Source: Aquimarina atlantica (GTDB taxonomy: Bacteria; Bacteroidota; Bacteroidia; Flavobacteriales; Flavobacteriaceae). Taken from it: a stretch of DNA of 64,000 nt. Under the pieces are notes generated by a model. It was not told the origin of the DNA, made no database searches, and worked only from the letters and a program-made list of their open reading frames with translations. The stretch's first letter is position 1. Each line of letters starts with the position of its first letter. A program made the position numbers and the translations under genes. Positions 35,887-44,905 of the stretch are shown here, one piece after another. The stretch lies in contig NZ_AQRA01000006.1 of assembly GCF_000626715.1 (NCBI RefSeq), positions 62,001 to 126,000 of the forward strand, in the 5' to 3' direction.

Positions 35887-36582
35887 ATGAAGCTTCGATG
35901 TATTATAGTAGATGATGAGCAGACCGCAAGAAATATTTTGAAAAAATATATTGGGGATGTTTCTACTTTGGATCTAACGGGAGAGTTTAAAAATGCTCTC
36001 GAAGCTTTAGATTATATCCAGAGTCATTCGGTTGATGTGATGTTTTTGGATATTGAAATGCCTAAGCTTTCGGGCTTAAATCTGGCCAAAATTATAGAGC
36101 ATAAAATTAAAATTGTGTTTACAACGGCACATCGCGAGTTTGCTTTAGAAGGATTCGATTTAAGTGCAGTTGATTATCTGTTAAAACCTTTTTCTTTTGA
36201 TCGATTTTTAAAAGCCGTTCAAAAAATTAATCCTAAGTTTTCGAATACCACTGTTACATCTACACCTGTGGTTGATCATATTTTTGTAAAAGCCGATAAA
36301 AAAATGGTCAAAATTAATTTTTCAGAATTATTATATATAGAAGGTCTAAGTAACTATGTCAAAATTCATACAATAGAGAGTACTTTGGTTGTTTACGAAA
36401 AGATGAGTGATCTGGTACAGCGATTACCTTCTTTTTCTTTTATGCGAATACATAAATCTTATATTATAAATACCGAGAAAATAAACACATATACCAAAGA
36501 GTATGTAGAAATTAAAAAAAGACATATTCCAATAAGTTTAACATATCGAAATGCATTATTGTCATTTTTAGAAAAATCCTGA
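35887..36582 (+). CDS. LytTR response regulator 2
   Basis: A 231-residue response regulator. The receiver domain has IIVDDE (6-11), phospho-acceptor Asp55 in MFLDIEMP and Lys100 in DYLLKPF. The LytTR domain at about 130-230 shows FVKADKKMVKINFSELLYIE, the YVKIHT strand and FMRIHKSYIINTEKI. It is an operon partner of kinase 2 and convergent with cysE (gap 17 bases, no hairpin terminator seen). Confidence 0.93.
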   Translation: MKLRCIIVDDEQTARNILKKYIGDVSTLDLTGEFKNALEALDYIQSHSVDVMFLDIEMPKLSGLNLAKIIEHKIKIVFTTAHREFALEGFDLSAVDYLLKPFSFDRFLKAVQKINPKFSNTTVTSTPVVDHIFVKADKKMVKINFSELLYIEGLSNYVKIHTIESTLVVYEKMSDLVQRLPSFSFMRIHKSYIINTEKINTYTKEYVEIKKRHIPISLTYRNALLSFLEKS

Positions 36583-36599
36583 AGTTTCTCTTAAAAGAA

Positions 36600-37334
36600 T
36601 TATTGTATTTTATTTGCTTTCCCTTTAGGTTTTGCTGGTATCCCTGCGACTGTAATGCCGGGTGCTGTATCTTTTAGAACTACAGCTCCGGCGGCAATAT
36701 TAGAATGTGCTCCTATAGTTATATTTCCTAATACCGTAGCGCCTGCTCCGATAACTACGTTAGAACCGATTTTTGGATGCCTTTTTCCTTCTGTTTTTCC
36801 AGTACCGCCCAAGGTAACATTATGAAACATAAATACATCATCTTCAATTTCACAGGTCTCTCCTATAACAACACCTATCCCATGATCTATTACCAAGCCT
36901 TTACCAATTTTTGCAGCAGGATGTATATCGATAGCATAGGTTTCAAAAATTCTGTTTTGTAACCATTTGGCAGTTGTTGAATTTCCTTTTTTGAATAGTT
37001 CATGAGAAAATCGATATGCTTGTAATGCTTGGTATCCTCTAAAAAAGAACAATACTTCAAAATAATGAGTACACGCAAAATCTCTTTCGAAATAAGAGGT
37101 GAGATCTCGTTTAAAAATATCTTTTAGTCCTGTATTGTTGATGAGTATCTCATTAAAAATAGCAGCTAACTCGCTAGACGTTATAAGATCATCAGAAAGC
37201 TTTTTACTCAGTACAATACTTAAAACATCTGCTAAGTCCTTGCATTGTTTTTGGTATCGATCTAAAATTTTCTTTGCAATTGGCTCTGAAGTATTTTCTA
37301 ATTCAGATTGAATTTTATCCCAAATATTGCTCAT
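36600..37334 (-). CDS. cysE: Serine O-acetyltransferase (EpsC/CysE type)
   Basis: A 244-residue serine acetyltransferase, which makes O-acetylserine from serine and acetyl-CoA as the first step of cysteine synthesis. The helical N-terminal domain ends in FFRGYQALQAYRFSH. The left-handed beta-helix with hexapeptide repeats runs from about 130, with DIHPAAKIGKGLVIDHG, VVIGETCEI, HNVTLGGTGK, RHPKIG and the terminal VAGIPAK. The active-site DIHPAAxIG and HG are present. It is followed 15 bases upstream on the same strand by a DoxX-type gene. Confidence 0.93.
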   Translation of the reverse strand: MSNIWDKIQSELENTSEPIAKKILDRYQKQCKDLADVLSIVLSKKLSDDLITSSELAAIFNEILINNTGLKDIFKRDLTSYFERDFACTHYFEVLFFFRGYQALQAYRFSHELFKKGNSTTAKWLQNRIFETYAIDIHPAAKIGKGLVIDHGIGVVIGETCEIEDDVFMFHNVTLGGTGKTEGKRHPKIGSNVVIGAGATVLGNITIGAHSNIAAGAVVLKDTAPGITVAGIPAKPKGKANKIQ

Positions 37335-37349
37335 CTATTTTTTTAGAGT

Positions 37350-37763
37350 TTAAGGTTTACTTATAGATAGCTTATCTGCTCCTGTAAAGATAAAAGCAAG
37401 GCAACAGAATAATATAGCCAACGCTGGTGTGGTGGCTTCAATGCTATCACCAAGACGTATATGTACCAGTACCGCAATTATAAAGTTTATAACCAGAACT
37501 AGTGAAGCTAACCGTATATGATAACCGATAAGAATCAATAGCGCTCCTATAGCTTGTATATACACAGATAGGATAGCACTAATTACGGGAAAAGGAAAAC
37601 CGTTGATATGAAGGAAACCAGAAAATTCTATCATTCGTTCCCAACTAACGATATTGTCTATTACTCCATATAACAAACGCAAACTCACAAAAATTCGTAG
37701 AATGAAAATCCCAATATATCCTCTGGAGCTTAATTTTTCTTTCAAATCATATATCCTACTCAT
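37350..37763 (-). CDS. DoxX family membrane protein
   Basis: A 137-residue protein with four membrane helices and DoxX features: GYIGIFILRIFVSLRLLYGVIDNI in helix 1, the MIEFSGFLHINGFPFP loop, and a long C-terminal helix pair. DoxX proteins are poorly defined; some act with thiosulfate or thiol redox partners. The gene lies 4 bases after the DUF6503-like lipoprotein and 15 bases before cysE on the minus strand, so cotranscription with both is likely. Confidence 0.82.
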   Translation of the reverse strand: MSRIYDLKEKLSSRGYIGIFILRIFVSLRLLYGVIDNIVSWERMIEFSGFLHINGFPFPVISAILSVYIQAIGALLILIGYHIRLASLVLVINFIIAVLVHIRLGDSIEATTPALAILFCCLAFIFTGADKLSISKP

Positions 37764-37767
37764 ACAT

Positions 37768-38523
37768 TTACTTATTTCGAACTATTTCTTTCACTATGAT
37801 ATCAGATCCCGAATACGCATCGGTATCATATTCGTGCCAATGTCGTATTCTTGGGATTTTGACTCCTTCAATGATAATCTCACCAGAAAAATAAAGGCGT
37901 TCTCCTTTTGTAGGGTCATCAGGAAATACAATTTCGATACCTAATAGGGTATAATCTTTTTGAGAAATAAATACATTCCAGTGCTTAGAAAATATTTCTT
38001 CTTTTAATACAAGTTCGATTTTATAACTATCTGTATCATTAAATACAGTTTTACTTGTTTTACCAAAAGTATCGACTGCGGCTTTGTTTAGAGACATAGG
38101 TAAGCCAATTAAATGCTGATAAAACTTTTGATAATTTGGGTTTCTTTCTGGTTGTAGTCTATATTTTTTTATTTGAGTGCTATCGGTATTAACCTCTCCG
38201 TCAAGTAGTGTTGTTGAGATTCCTTTTTCATCTATTATATGTGTAGATATATGCTGATCTCTATTTCTTTTTAATTCAAAGCTATGATCATTATTATTCA
38301 TTTTTAAGATAGAATACCGGTGAGGGTTGGATAAACGAGGTTCTTGTATATGAATTTTGAAATTTGTTATCGGCCAATGATTATTGGGGTCGTATGTTTT
38401 TATACTTTTATTTAAGATGGTTTGTGTATCTAATTGTTGCTGAGTTTTCTGAGAATTACAACTCGAGCTAAAACATACAGCTAGGATTAAGATATAGTGC
38501 AATTTGTAGTACCTGATCTTCAT
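37768..38523 (-). CDS. DUF6503-like lipoprotein
   Basis: A 251-residue lipoprotein; the signal peptide ends around CFSSSCNS, with the lipobox Cys near residue 22. The mature part opens with a helix (TILNKSIKTYDPNNHW) and proceeds through strands (NFKIHIQEPR, HSFELKRN) to a turn LPMSLNKAAVDTF and a C-terminal LLGIEIVFPDD-x-x-KGERLYFSGEI. This resembles the DUF6503 group of Bacteroidota outer-membrane lipoproteins, an assignment made from pattern only. It overlaps no gene and is followed after 4 bases by doxX. Confidence 0.7.
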   Translation of the reverse strand: MKIRYYKLHYILILAVCFSSSCNSQKTQQQLDTQTILNKSIKTYDPNNHWPITNFKIHIQEPRLSNPHRYSILKMNNNDHSFELKRNRDQHISTHIIDEKGISTTLLDGEVNTDSTQIKKYRLQPERNPNYQKFYQHLIGLPMSLNKAAVDTFGKTSKTVFNDTDSYKIELVLKEEIFSKHWNVFISQKDYTLLGIEIVFPDDPTKGERLYFSGEIIIEGVKIPRIRHWHEYDTDAYSGSDIIVKEIVRNK

Positions 38524-38556
38524 GTTTTTATTTTTATGAAATTTAAGTTTTTATTT

Positions 38557-39930
38557 TTAATTCGGTTCAATTTTACTATCATGAAATCCTGCACGTTTCC
38601 ATAGATTGCTATCTTTTACCCATACATGAGATACTCTATATTGACTTTCTTTGGGTTTTCCATCTCGAATATCTGAAGTTATTATTTTTGCAGTAACAAT
38701 TGCAAAGTTATTATATAACTCGAGTTGTGTTTCTTTCATTTCATACCTGGTAATTATCAAATTACCGTTGTCAATATCTTTTTTTCTGTTTTTTAAATAT
38801 TTTAACCAGGCTGTTTTTCCTATTGATTTTGATGTTCCGTTGGTATGTAGATAATTATCGGTTATCAAGTTCTCGAGTTTTGTAATATTACCTTCTTTAA
38901 ATGCTGTATTAAACATAGTAATTGTTCTAGCAAGTTCTAACTTATCGGATATAGAATTAATTATGTTTTCTATTGCAATATCTAAATCCACTTCATTAGT
39001 TAGATAAGGAGGAAAATACTTGTGTATAGCATGCTGATAAAAACTAAAAACATTCTCACGATCCATATATAAGGTATACTCATTAATTCCTTGTTCTAAA
39101 AATGCTTCCTGGCTTACTTTACCTGCTGTATAGAATAATATGGCATGCCATAAATTTTTTGGAGGCTCTACTTTTAGCTTCTCACTTACGCTATTTATAC
39201 TTTCTGCGATGGCTCCTTTTCGTCCTTTTATTACAGTATGGCTTGCTTCGTGAAATAAGGTTTCTACCCAATCGCCTGCTATTTCTGGATAATTGGCAAC
39301 AGTACTTAATACAATAGAACTAGGGACTCTACTTAGTGTAAAAGCACCACCTCCCGGACTTTTTATCGAAAGATCAATGCGTATTTTGGTATCCTGCCAT
39401 TTTACCTGAGCTATTTTTGCCATTCGAGAAATGACAATATTTTCTGTTTTTTTGATAAGATCAATATTCTCCTGTAACTTATCTGTGTTGATTTGTCGAT
39501 GAGTTTTCCAAAAGTGAGTACTATAGATTGGTTTAAATTCGTTGAGGTTTTTTATAAAAAGAATTTCAAACTCTGATTCAGGAAGTACGTCCTGCTCATT
39601 ATAGTTAGTGATCCATTTTCTAAACCCTATCAATTCCTGATTGAAATGATTTTTTAAATCTATATGATCTTTATAATAGGTTATGGTTTTTTGAAAAACT
39701 ACTTTTTCTTTTTGACTAAGTTTTTGCCAAACCTCTTTTTTAACCACCTTATCTAATGGTTTTTTATACGATGCCGCAGCAGTTTCATACAAATAAAAAT
39801 GAAGATTAATCCAGAAGTTATTATGAAATTCAAAATATGTAGTGGTTTCAACACCTGAAACTTTAGATTGTGCGATCAAAGAATAATTGAATATCAAAAT
39901 AATGTATAGGGTAATATATTTATATTTCAT
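38557..39930 (-). CDS. Exported protein: HExxH putative metallopeptidase fused to DUF4440/SnoaL-like domain
   Basis: A 457-residue protein. ATG at 39930 (MKYKYITLYIILI) gives a signal peptide ending SLIAQ. The N-terminal part (to about 330) contains ETLFHEASHTVIKGRKGAI with an HExxH zinc motif at about 227-231, preceded by an AGDW helix, but I do not recognise the peptidase family. The C-terminal about 115 residues (FNTAFKEGNITKLENLITDNYLHTNG, then VSHVWVKDSNLWKRAGFHDS) are a SnoaL/DUF4440-type domain. The fusion is unusual to me. Gaps of 33 bases downstream and 69 bases upstream suggest it may share transcription with the lipoprotein gene that follows. Confidence 0.68.
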   Translation of the reverse strand: MKYKYITLYIILIFNYSLIAQSKVSGVETTTYFEFHNNFWINLHFYLYETAAASYKKPLDKVVKKEVWQKLSQKEKVVFQKTITYYKDHIDLKNHFNQELIGFRKWITNYNEQDVLPESEFEILFIKNLNEFKPIYSTHFWKTHRQINTDKLQENIDLIKKTENIVISRMAKIAQVKWQDTKIRIDLSIKSPGGGAFTLSRVPSSIVLSTVANYPEIAGDWVETLFHEASHTVIKGRKGAIAESINSVSEKLKVEPPKNLWHAILFYTAGKVSQEAFLEQGINEYTLYMDRENVFSFYQHAIHKYFPPYLTNEVDLDIAIENIINSISDKLELARTITMFNTAFKEGNITKLENLITDNYLHTNGTSKSIGKTAWLKYLKNRKKDIDNGNLIITRYEMKETQLELYNNFAIVTAKIITSDIRDGKPKESQYRVSHVWVKDSNLWKRAGFHDSKIEPN

Positions 39931-39999
39931 GTATTTTCTCTTGTGTATCATTTAGATTATTAGTAGTATATAGTACAACTTTTGGTACGCCCCAATTCC

Positions 40000-40830
40000 T
40001 TATTTCTCTGCTACAATAAACATTTTCTTAGCATCAGTAGTATAAGGTTCTTTTTGATGACCACCTTCTATAGTTTTTATGTTAAACCCGACTTGTTTAA
40101 GCATTAGTTTGATTTCAAATGGAAATATAATACGCCATTTCATACTATAGTTTTTACGTTTTACTGTGCCATCGGGAAAAATTTCATCATACCAGCCATA
40201 TAATTCCTGAATCTGGTCTTCATTCATAGGCCCAGATGCTGCAAATCTTGTATACGAATTACCGGTGTGAGAATTTTTTCTTGTAAAAAATGGTTTAGGT
40301 ATGGCATCGCCAGATAGGTTTAAAATAAATGGATTCATAAGGTCTATTACCACTAGTCCACCTTTAGACATATGATTATAAATACTAGATAAGGCCTTAC
40401 ATTGACTATCAAAATCAGGAATACACATGAGGCTATTAAACGCACATATTGCCAATTTATAGTCTGTTTTATCCAGGTTTAATAGCGTTATGTCTTGTTC
40501 TACTAGTTGTATGTTTTGGCGGATGTTTTCATTTTCTCTTTGTAAATTATGTTCAAATTGTTCTAATATACCTCTAGAGTTATCAACTCCGGTAACTCGA
40601 TGACCTGCTTTGGCCAATGGTATGGTTACACGGCCAGACCCGCAACATAATTCGAGAATCTCTCCATTGTTTTTTGTTACAAAATCAAGAAAACGATCGA
40701 CATCATGTTTAAGACCTTGTGAGGACACAGTGTCATCGAAGTTTTTAGAAAAAACAGAATGTTCTTCTGAAGGGTAATCACTATCATAATATTGTATTGA
40801 AGCATGATCCTTTGGTAAGTTTGTATTCAT
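40000..40830 (-). CDS. Class I SAM-dependent methyltransferase
   Basis: A 276-residue soluble methyltransferase. Motif I ILELCCGSGRVTIPLAKAG is near 54-72, with post-I GVDNSRGIL, a motif II region with YKLAICAFNSLMCI and motif III GGLVVIDLMNP. The C-terminal half has strands typical of small-molecule methyltransferases. The substrate is unknown. The gene is preceded by a 292-base region holding a perfect 9-bp inverted repeat (40970-40992). Confidence 0.88.
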   Translation of the reverse strand: MNTNLPKDHASIQYYDSDYPSEEHSVFSKNFDDTVSSQGLKHDVDRFLDFVTKNNGEILELCCGSGRVTIPLAKAGHRVTGVDNSRGILEQFEHNLQRENENIRQNIQLVEQDITLLNLDKTDYKLAICAFNSLMCIPDFDSQCKALSSIYNHMSKGGLVVIDLMNPFILNLSGDAIPKPFFTRKNSHTGNSYTRFAASGPMNEDQIQELYGWYDEIFPDGTVKRKNYSMKWRIIFPFEIKLMLKQVGFNIKTIEGGHQKEPYTTDAKKMFIVAEK

Positions 40831-40969
40831 AAATTTGTTTTTAAGGTATAGCCTATAGTAGTATCTCTATTCGTTTTTTGATTGATTCTTTTATGATGAT
40901 GAGATTGTATTGCTATCTCAAAAATATTGTTTCCTTTTATGAATAAATCGTGAGTTTTGGGATCAAACG

Positions 40970-40992
40970 GTCTCATTTTTATGAAATGAGAC
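40970..40992. promoter_or_regulatory. Perfect inverted repeat, candidate operator
   Basis: GTCTCATTT-TTATG-AAATGAGAC: 9-base arms and a 5-base spacer, in the divergent region between the methyltransferase (start 40830, -) and the amidohydrolase (start 41123, +). There is no T-tract, so it is not a terminator. Confidence 0.45.
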
Positions 40993-41122
40993 AATTCTTA
41001 ACAGTTTTTATGAATTTGAGTACGATCACGGTTTAGAGTAGGATTCTTATTATATTAAGAAAACCTTAACCACTACACCCATAAGATATATTTACATTTA
41101 GAGCTTTAAAAACTCGACAATA

Positions 41123-42745
41123 ATGAAAAGATCATTCTTACTATTAGTTAGTATTGTATTACTTTTTTCTTGCAAGAAACCGATTGAAGTAGACTTATTG
41201 GTTATTAATGCAAATGTATATACTGTAGAGGATACGAATCCAAAAGCAGAGGCATTTGCTATAAAGGAGGGAAGATTTATTGCTGTAGGGAGTAATGATG
41301 AGATCTTAAAAGGATATACAACAGCTAATACTTTGGATGCAGGAGGAAAAACAATAGTACCTGGATTGATTGATGCGCATTGTCATTTTTATGGTCTTGG
41401 ATTACAACAGCAAAAAGTAGACCTGATGGGAACCAAAAGTTATGCAGAAGTATTGGATAGGATTGTAGCTTTTCAGAAAGAAAAAAATGTATCGTTTATT
41501 ACGGGACGAGGATGGGACCAAAATGATTGGGAGGTAAAAGAATTTCCGACCAAAGAAAAATTAGATAGCTTGTTTCCTAATACTCCTGTTGCAGTAACCC
41601 GAGTAGATGGCCATGCAATGATCGCAAATCAAAAAGCATTAGATCTGGCTAAAATTACTGTAAGTACCAAAGTAGAAGGGGGAGAGATACTTCAAAAAGA
41701 TGGAAAACTAACAGGTGTATTAATCGATAACCCTATGGGATTGATTAGTGCAATTATTCCTAAACCTACAGTACAAGAGCAAATACAGGCTTTAAAAGAT
41801 GCCGAGAAAATTAATTTTGGGTATGGTTTAACTACCGTAGATGATGCAGGATTGAGTCCCAAGGTAATTACACTAGTAGATAGCTTACAGAAAATAAATG
41901 AACTTAAAATCAGGATGTATGCTATGGTAAGTAATGTACCCGAATATGTAGATCATTATCTAAAGAATGGGGTACATAAAACAGATAAGTTAAATGTTTC
42001 TTCTTTCAAAGTATATGCAGATGGGGCATTAGGGTCTAGAGGAGCTACATTAAAGCGACCATATGCAGATAAGGAAAATCATTATGGAGCTATGGTCATA
42101 GGAAATGATGAGTTTAAAACTCTGGCAAAACGATTGGCAGGATCACCTTTTCAGATGAATACTCATGCTATTGGGGACTCGGCTAATGCAGTAGTCATGA
42201 AAACGTATTATGATGTGCTTCAAAATAAATCAGATAGAAGATGGAGGGTAGAGCATGCCCAGGTAGTGGCTCCAGAAGAATTTGAAATCCTTAATAATAA
42301 TCTGGTTATGAGTGTACAGCCAACTCATGCTACAAGTGATATGTATTGGGCAGATGAACGATTAGGAGAAGAACGTATAAAAGGAGCATATGCATATAAA
42401 AAATTATTAGAAAAAACAGGTAGAATTGCTTTGGGTACAGATTACCCTGTAGAGCATGTGAGTCCGTTCTATACTTTTTATGCAGCAGTAGCACGAAAAG
42501 ATCTAAAGCAATACCCAGAAGGTGGTTTTCAAAAAGAAAATGCTCTTAGTCGGGAAGAAACCCTAAAAGGAATGACGCTTTGGGCAGCTTACAGTAATTT
42601 TGAAGAATATGAAAAAGGAAGTATAACTGCAGGTAAATTTGCAGATTTTGTAATCCTTGAAGATAATATTATGGAAATTGATGAAGATCAAATCCCAAAT
42701 ATAAAAGTGAAAGCTACTTATATTGATGGAGAAAAGGTGTATTAG
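41123..42745 (+). CDS. Amidohydrolase family lipoprotein (YtcJ-like)
   Basis: A 540-residue lipoprotein (lipobox LFSC, Cys at about 17) with an amidohydrolase-3 catalytic domain. The metal ligands start at GLIDAHCHF (His86, His88), followed by ITGRGWDQNDW, a central ADGALGSRGA, NTHAIGD, RWRVEHAQVV and the C-terminal GTDYPVEHVSPF. It ends with the composite beta-domain FADFVILEDN. The substrate is unknown; the family hydrolyses amides or related bonds. Four bases of its 3' end overlap the convergent sigma-factor gene. Confidence 0.92.
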   Translation: MKRSFLLLVSIVLLFSCKKPIEVDLLVINANVYTVEDTNPKAEAFAIKEGRFIAVGSNDEILKGYTTANTLDAGGKTIVPGLIDAHCHFYGLGLQQQKVDLMGTKSYAEVLDRIVAFQKEKNVSFITGRGWDQNDWEVKEFPTKEKLDSLFPNTPVAVTRVDGHAMIANQKALDLAKITVSTKVEGGEILQKDGKLTGVLIDNPMGLISAIIPKPTVQEQIQALKDAEKINFGYGLTTVDDAGLSPKVITLVDSLQKINELKIRMYAMVSNVPEYVDHYLKNGVHKTDKLNVSSFKVYADGALGSRGATLKRPYADKENHYGAMVIGNDEFKTLAKRLAGSPFQMNTHAIGDSANAVVMKTYYDVLQNKSDRRWRVEHAQVVAPEEFEILNNNLVMSVQPTHATSDMYWADERLGEERIKGAYAYKKLLEKTGRIALGTDYPVEHVSPFYTFYAAVARKDLKQYPEGGFQKENALSREETLKGMTLWAAYSNFEEYEKGSITAGKFADFVILEDNIMEIDEDQIPNIKVKATYIDGEKVY

Positions 42746-43413
42746 ATAGCATTCATTACTTTATCTACAATGGTATCGCATTTACTAAATCCAAATTCGA
42801 AGATATCGGTATCCTGAGAGAGATCATAGAGTTCTTCTCTAATCATATCTTTAGCACGATGCAGACGCACCTTTACATTAGAAACCGTTAATCCTAAACA
42901 ATCTGATATTTCGGCCATACTCATCCCTTCAATTTCTCTAAGAACATAAACGGTTCGGTATTTTACATCTAATAGATCAATAGTTTTTTCTAAGATCTGC
43001 TTTGCTTCTTGTCGTATCATTTTTTTTTCGGGATTTAATTGTTCTGTGTCAGGAATCTCGAGAACAACATCATTCGATACGCTATTTTCAGATTTATATA
43101 GATTAAGATATTTTCCTTTTGTTTTTAATCGAGCTAGAGTTTCGTTTATTCCAATTCGAATCAACCAGGTAGAAAATTGTGAGTTGTGCTTAAACTGGTA
43201 GAGTTTTTCGTAGGCTTTTAAATAGGTGTTTTGCATGATGTCTTCGATTTCTGCAAGATCATTTATATAACTTCGGATAACTCGATATAGTTTTTGATTA
43301 TTTCTTCTTAGCAAGATTTCATACAACTCTTTTTCTCCGGCATGAATACGATATATTACATCAGAATCTGATATTTTATGAGTTTTATAATCATTGATTT
43401 TGATAGGTTCCAT
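42742..43413 (-). CDS. ECF-type RNA polymerase sigma factor
   Basis: A 223-residue sigma-70 family factor of the extracytoplasmic-function type. Region 2 (about 20-95) has NDLAEIEDIMQNTYLKAYEKLYQF and FSTWLIRIGINETL. Region 4 (about 140-200) has LDVKYRTVYVLREIEGMSMAEISDCLGL and VKVRLHRAKDMIREEL. A short C-terminal extension ends FEFGFSKCDTIVDKVM. No anti-sigma gene is adjacent. The divergent neighbour is a DoxX-like membrane protein, and between them lies a perfect GTTACAAA/TTTGTAAC palindrome. Confidence 0.92.
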   Translation of the reverse strand: MEPIKINDYKTHKISDSDVIYRIHAGEKELYEILLRRNNQKLYRVIRSYINDLAEIEDIMQNTYLKAYEKLYQFKHNSQFSTWLIRIGINETLARLKTKGKYLNLYKSENSVSNDVVLEIPDTEQLNPEKKMIRQEAKQILEKTIDLLDVKYRTVYVLREIEGMSMAEISDCLGLTVSNVKVRLHRAKDMIREELYDLSQDTDIFEFGFSKCDTIVDKVMNAI

Positions 43414-43453
43414 AGCTTGTTATTTATAGCTTAGATGAAAAACTGCATAAAAA

Positions 43454-43471
43454 GTTACAAAACTTTGTAAC
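43454..43471. promoter_or_regulatory. GTTACAAA-AC-TTTGTAAC palindrome in divergent promoter
   Basis: Perfect 8-base inverted repeat with a 2-base spacer, 41 bases from the sigma-factor ATG and 51 bases from the DoxX-like ATG. It could be an operator or contain opposed promoter elements for both genes. Confidence 0.45.
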
Positions 43472-43521
43472 CAAAAAATGATTTTTTTATCTAAAAACCG
43501 AATAACAAAAAAAATGAAATT

Positions 43522-43902
43522 ATGGATTCGCAGATTAAGACGGTTTTTATACTACTAAAATATACCTACGGCCTTGTACCTATAGTTGCGGGATTAGATA
43601 AATTTATTAATATACTTACAGACTGGAGCCAGTATATTTCTTCTGGATTTGCAGCTATATTACCTTTTGAAGCTAAAACGTTTATGAGTATTGTGGGAGT
43701 GATCGAAATTATAGCAGGTATTTTAGTGCTTTATCGCCCCAGGATAGGTGGATATGTAGTTATGGGATGGTTATTGGCGATAGCGTTAACTCTTCTATTT
43801 AGTGGGCATTATATTGATGTAGCTGTAAGAGATATAGTGATGGCTATAGGAGCATTTTCACTAGTAAAATTGGCAGATTCTATAGTTCAACAAAAAGTAT
43901 AA
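43522..43902 (+). CDS. DoxX-like small membrane protein
   Basis: A 126-residue protein with four membrane helices: IVAGLDKFINILTDWSQYIS in the first loop, then ETKFMSIVG-like MSIVGVIEIIAGILVLYRPRIGGYVVMGW, and a last helix IVMAIGAFSLVKLA. The G-LDKF-x-N-x-L motif is common to DoxX-like proteins. It is divergent from the sigma factor and followed by its own terminator. Function is unknown; divergent pairing suggests control by, or interaction with, the sigma factor. Confidence 0.75.
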   Translation: MDSQIKTVFILLKYTYGLVPIVAGLDKFINILTDWSQYISSGFAAILPFEAKTFMSIVGVIEIIAGILVLYRPRIGGYVVMGWLLAIALTLLFSGHYIDVAVRDIVMAIGAFSLVKLADSIVQQKV

Positions 43903-43957
43903 GCAGATTAAAAAAGAGAAAGATTAGCGTATTAGGAATGCCAGTGATTTTTTTCGG

Positions 43958-43990
43958 GAAAGCATCATCAGTATAAAAGGTGGTGCTTTC
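43958..43990 (+). terminator. Terminator of the DoxX-like gene
   Basis: GAAAGCATCATC pairs with GGTGGTGCTTTC, 12 pairs when G-U is allowed on the plus-strand RNA, loop AGTATAAAA, then TTATTTTATTTT. The T-tract runs into the 3' end of the convergent metalloprotease gene. Confidence 0.65.
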
Positions 43991-43995
43991 TTATT

Positions 43996-44766
43996 TTATT
44001 TTCCTCCATTTGCTTGCAGATCGGCAATACATTGGGCATCTAGTTCCGGGATTACGTTACCCATTCCCATCATCCCGCTACCAAATTCTATTGCAGCTTC
44101 CATCAAACAGTTTGATACATTACAGTGGTTACTTGCATCTGGATCTTCATGCTCAGATTGTAAAGGAGTACCCAGATTTACCAGTCCCAATAGATGAGAA
44201 AATTCATGGTTTAGCGTAGCGGTTTCTATGGCGCTAAGAGAAGGAGAATTTGGCCTTATGCTTAATGCACGTAATGTACCTTCATAGATTACTATCGAGG
44301 TATTTAGGTACGCAGAACCTAAAGTTACTTGCTCATTGGTGTCATTTTCTTTACTTCCATCTGCAAAATATACATATACAGTGATATCATCTTCTTTATT
44401 AAACAGTGTTCTGGTAGTATTTTCGATTTCTGCTACCTCTTCAATAGAAAAAGGGGCCTTACCAGAAGAAGGTATAGAACGTTGCGTAATGGTAACTCCG
44501 TCGGGTTTAAATAAGCGATCTTGTAAAAATTCTCTAAACCCTTGTATTGCTTGTGAGGTAGGTTCGAATCCTTGCACAGCTACGATCTCAATAGTTAGGC
44601 TATTAAAATTGGTTGCACTTAGCAAATCATTTGCAGAGCTACCCAGAGGTTTTTTGTTGTTTGCTTGTAAAGCATTTGAAACAAGGGTGTTATCGTCATC
44701 GTCAGAACATCCAATAAGAATAAAAGAAGAGATTAACAAGTAACCAAAGAGCTTTGTTATTTGCAC
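43996..44766 (-). CDS. Metzincin-like zinc metalloprotease lipoprotein
   Basis: A 256-residue lipoprotein (lipobox LIGC, Cys20, followed by an Asp run). The catalytic motif HEFSHLLGLVNLG is at about 187-199 and has the HExxHxxG core of metzincins; the usual third ligand position is occupied by Asn197, with His206 nearby. A CLMEA turn at 220-224 could serve as the Met-turn. Eight-codon-range Cys residues (Cys215, Cys220) may form a disulfide. Similar membrane metalloproteases are common in Flavobacteria. It stands alone. Confidence 0.78.
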   Translation of the reverse strand: MQITKLFGYLLISSFILIGCSDDDDNTLVSNALQANNKKPLGSSANDLLSATNFNSLTIEIVAVQGFEPTSQAIQGFREFLQDRLFKPDGVTITQRSIPSSGKAPFSIEEVAEIENTTRTLFNKEDDITVYVYFADGSKENDTNEQVTLGSAYLNTSIVIYEGTLRALSIRPNSPSLSAIETATLNHEFSHLLGLVNLGTPLQSEHEDPDASNHCNVSNCLMEAAIEFGSGMMGMGNVIPELDAQCIADLQANGGK

Positions 44767-44905
44767 AGGATTTCTTTTTTAAGAGGTTATAACTGTAAGT
44801 AAACGAATTTACATCGTGTCTTATTTCTAGTTTAACTTTCTTGTGTTAAATGGTTTTTTTGCCACAAAGATTGTACCATCAATGTTATGATAAAGATTTT
44901 TACTA

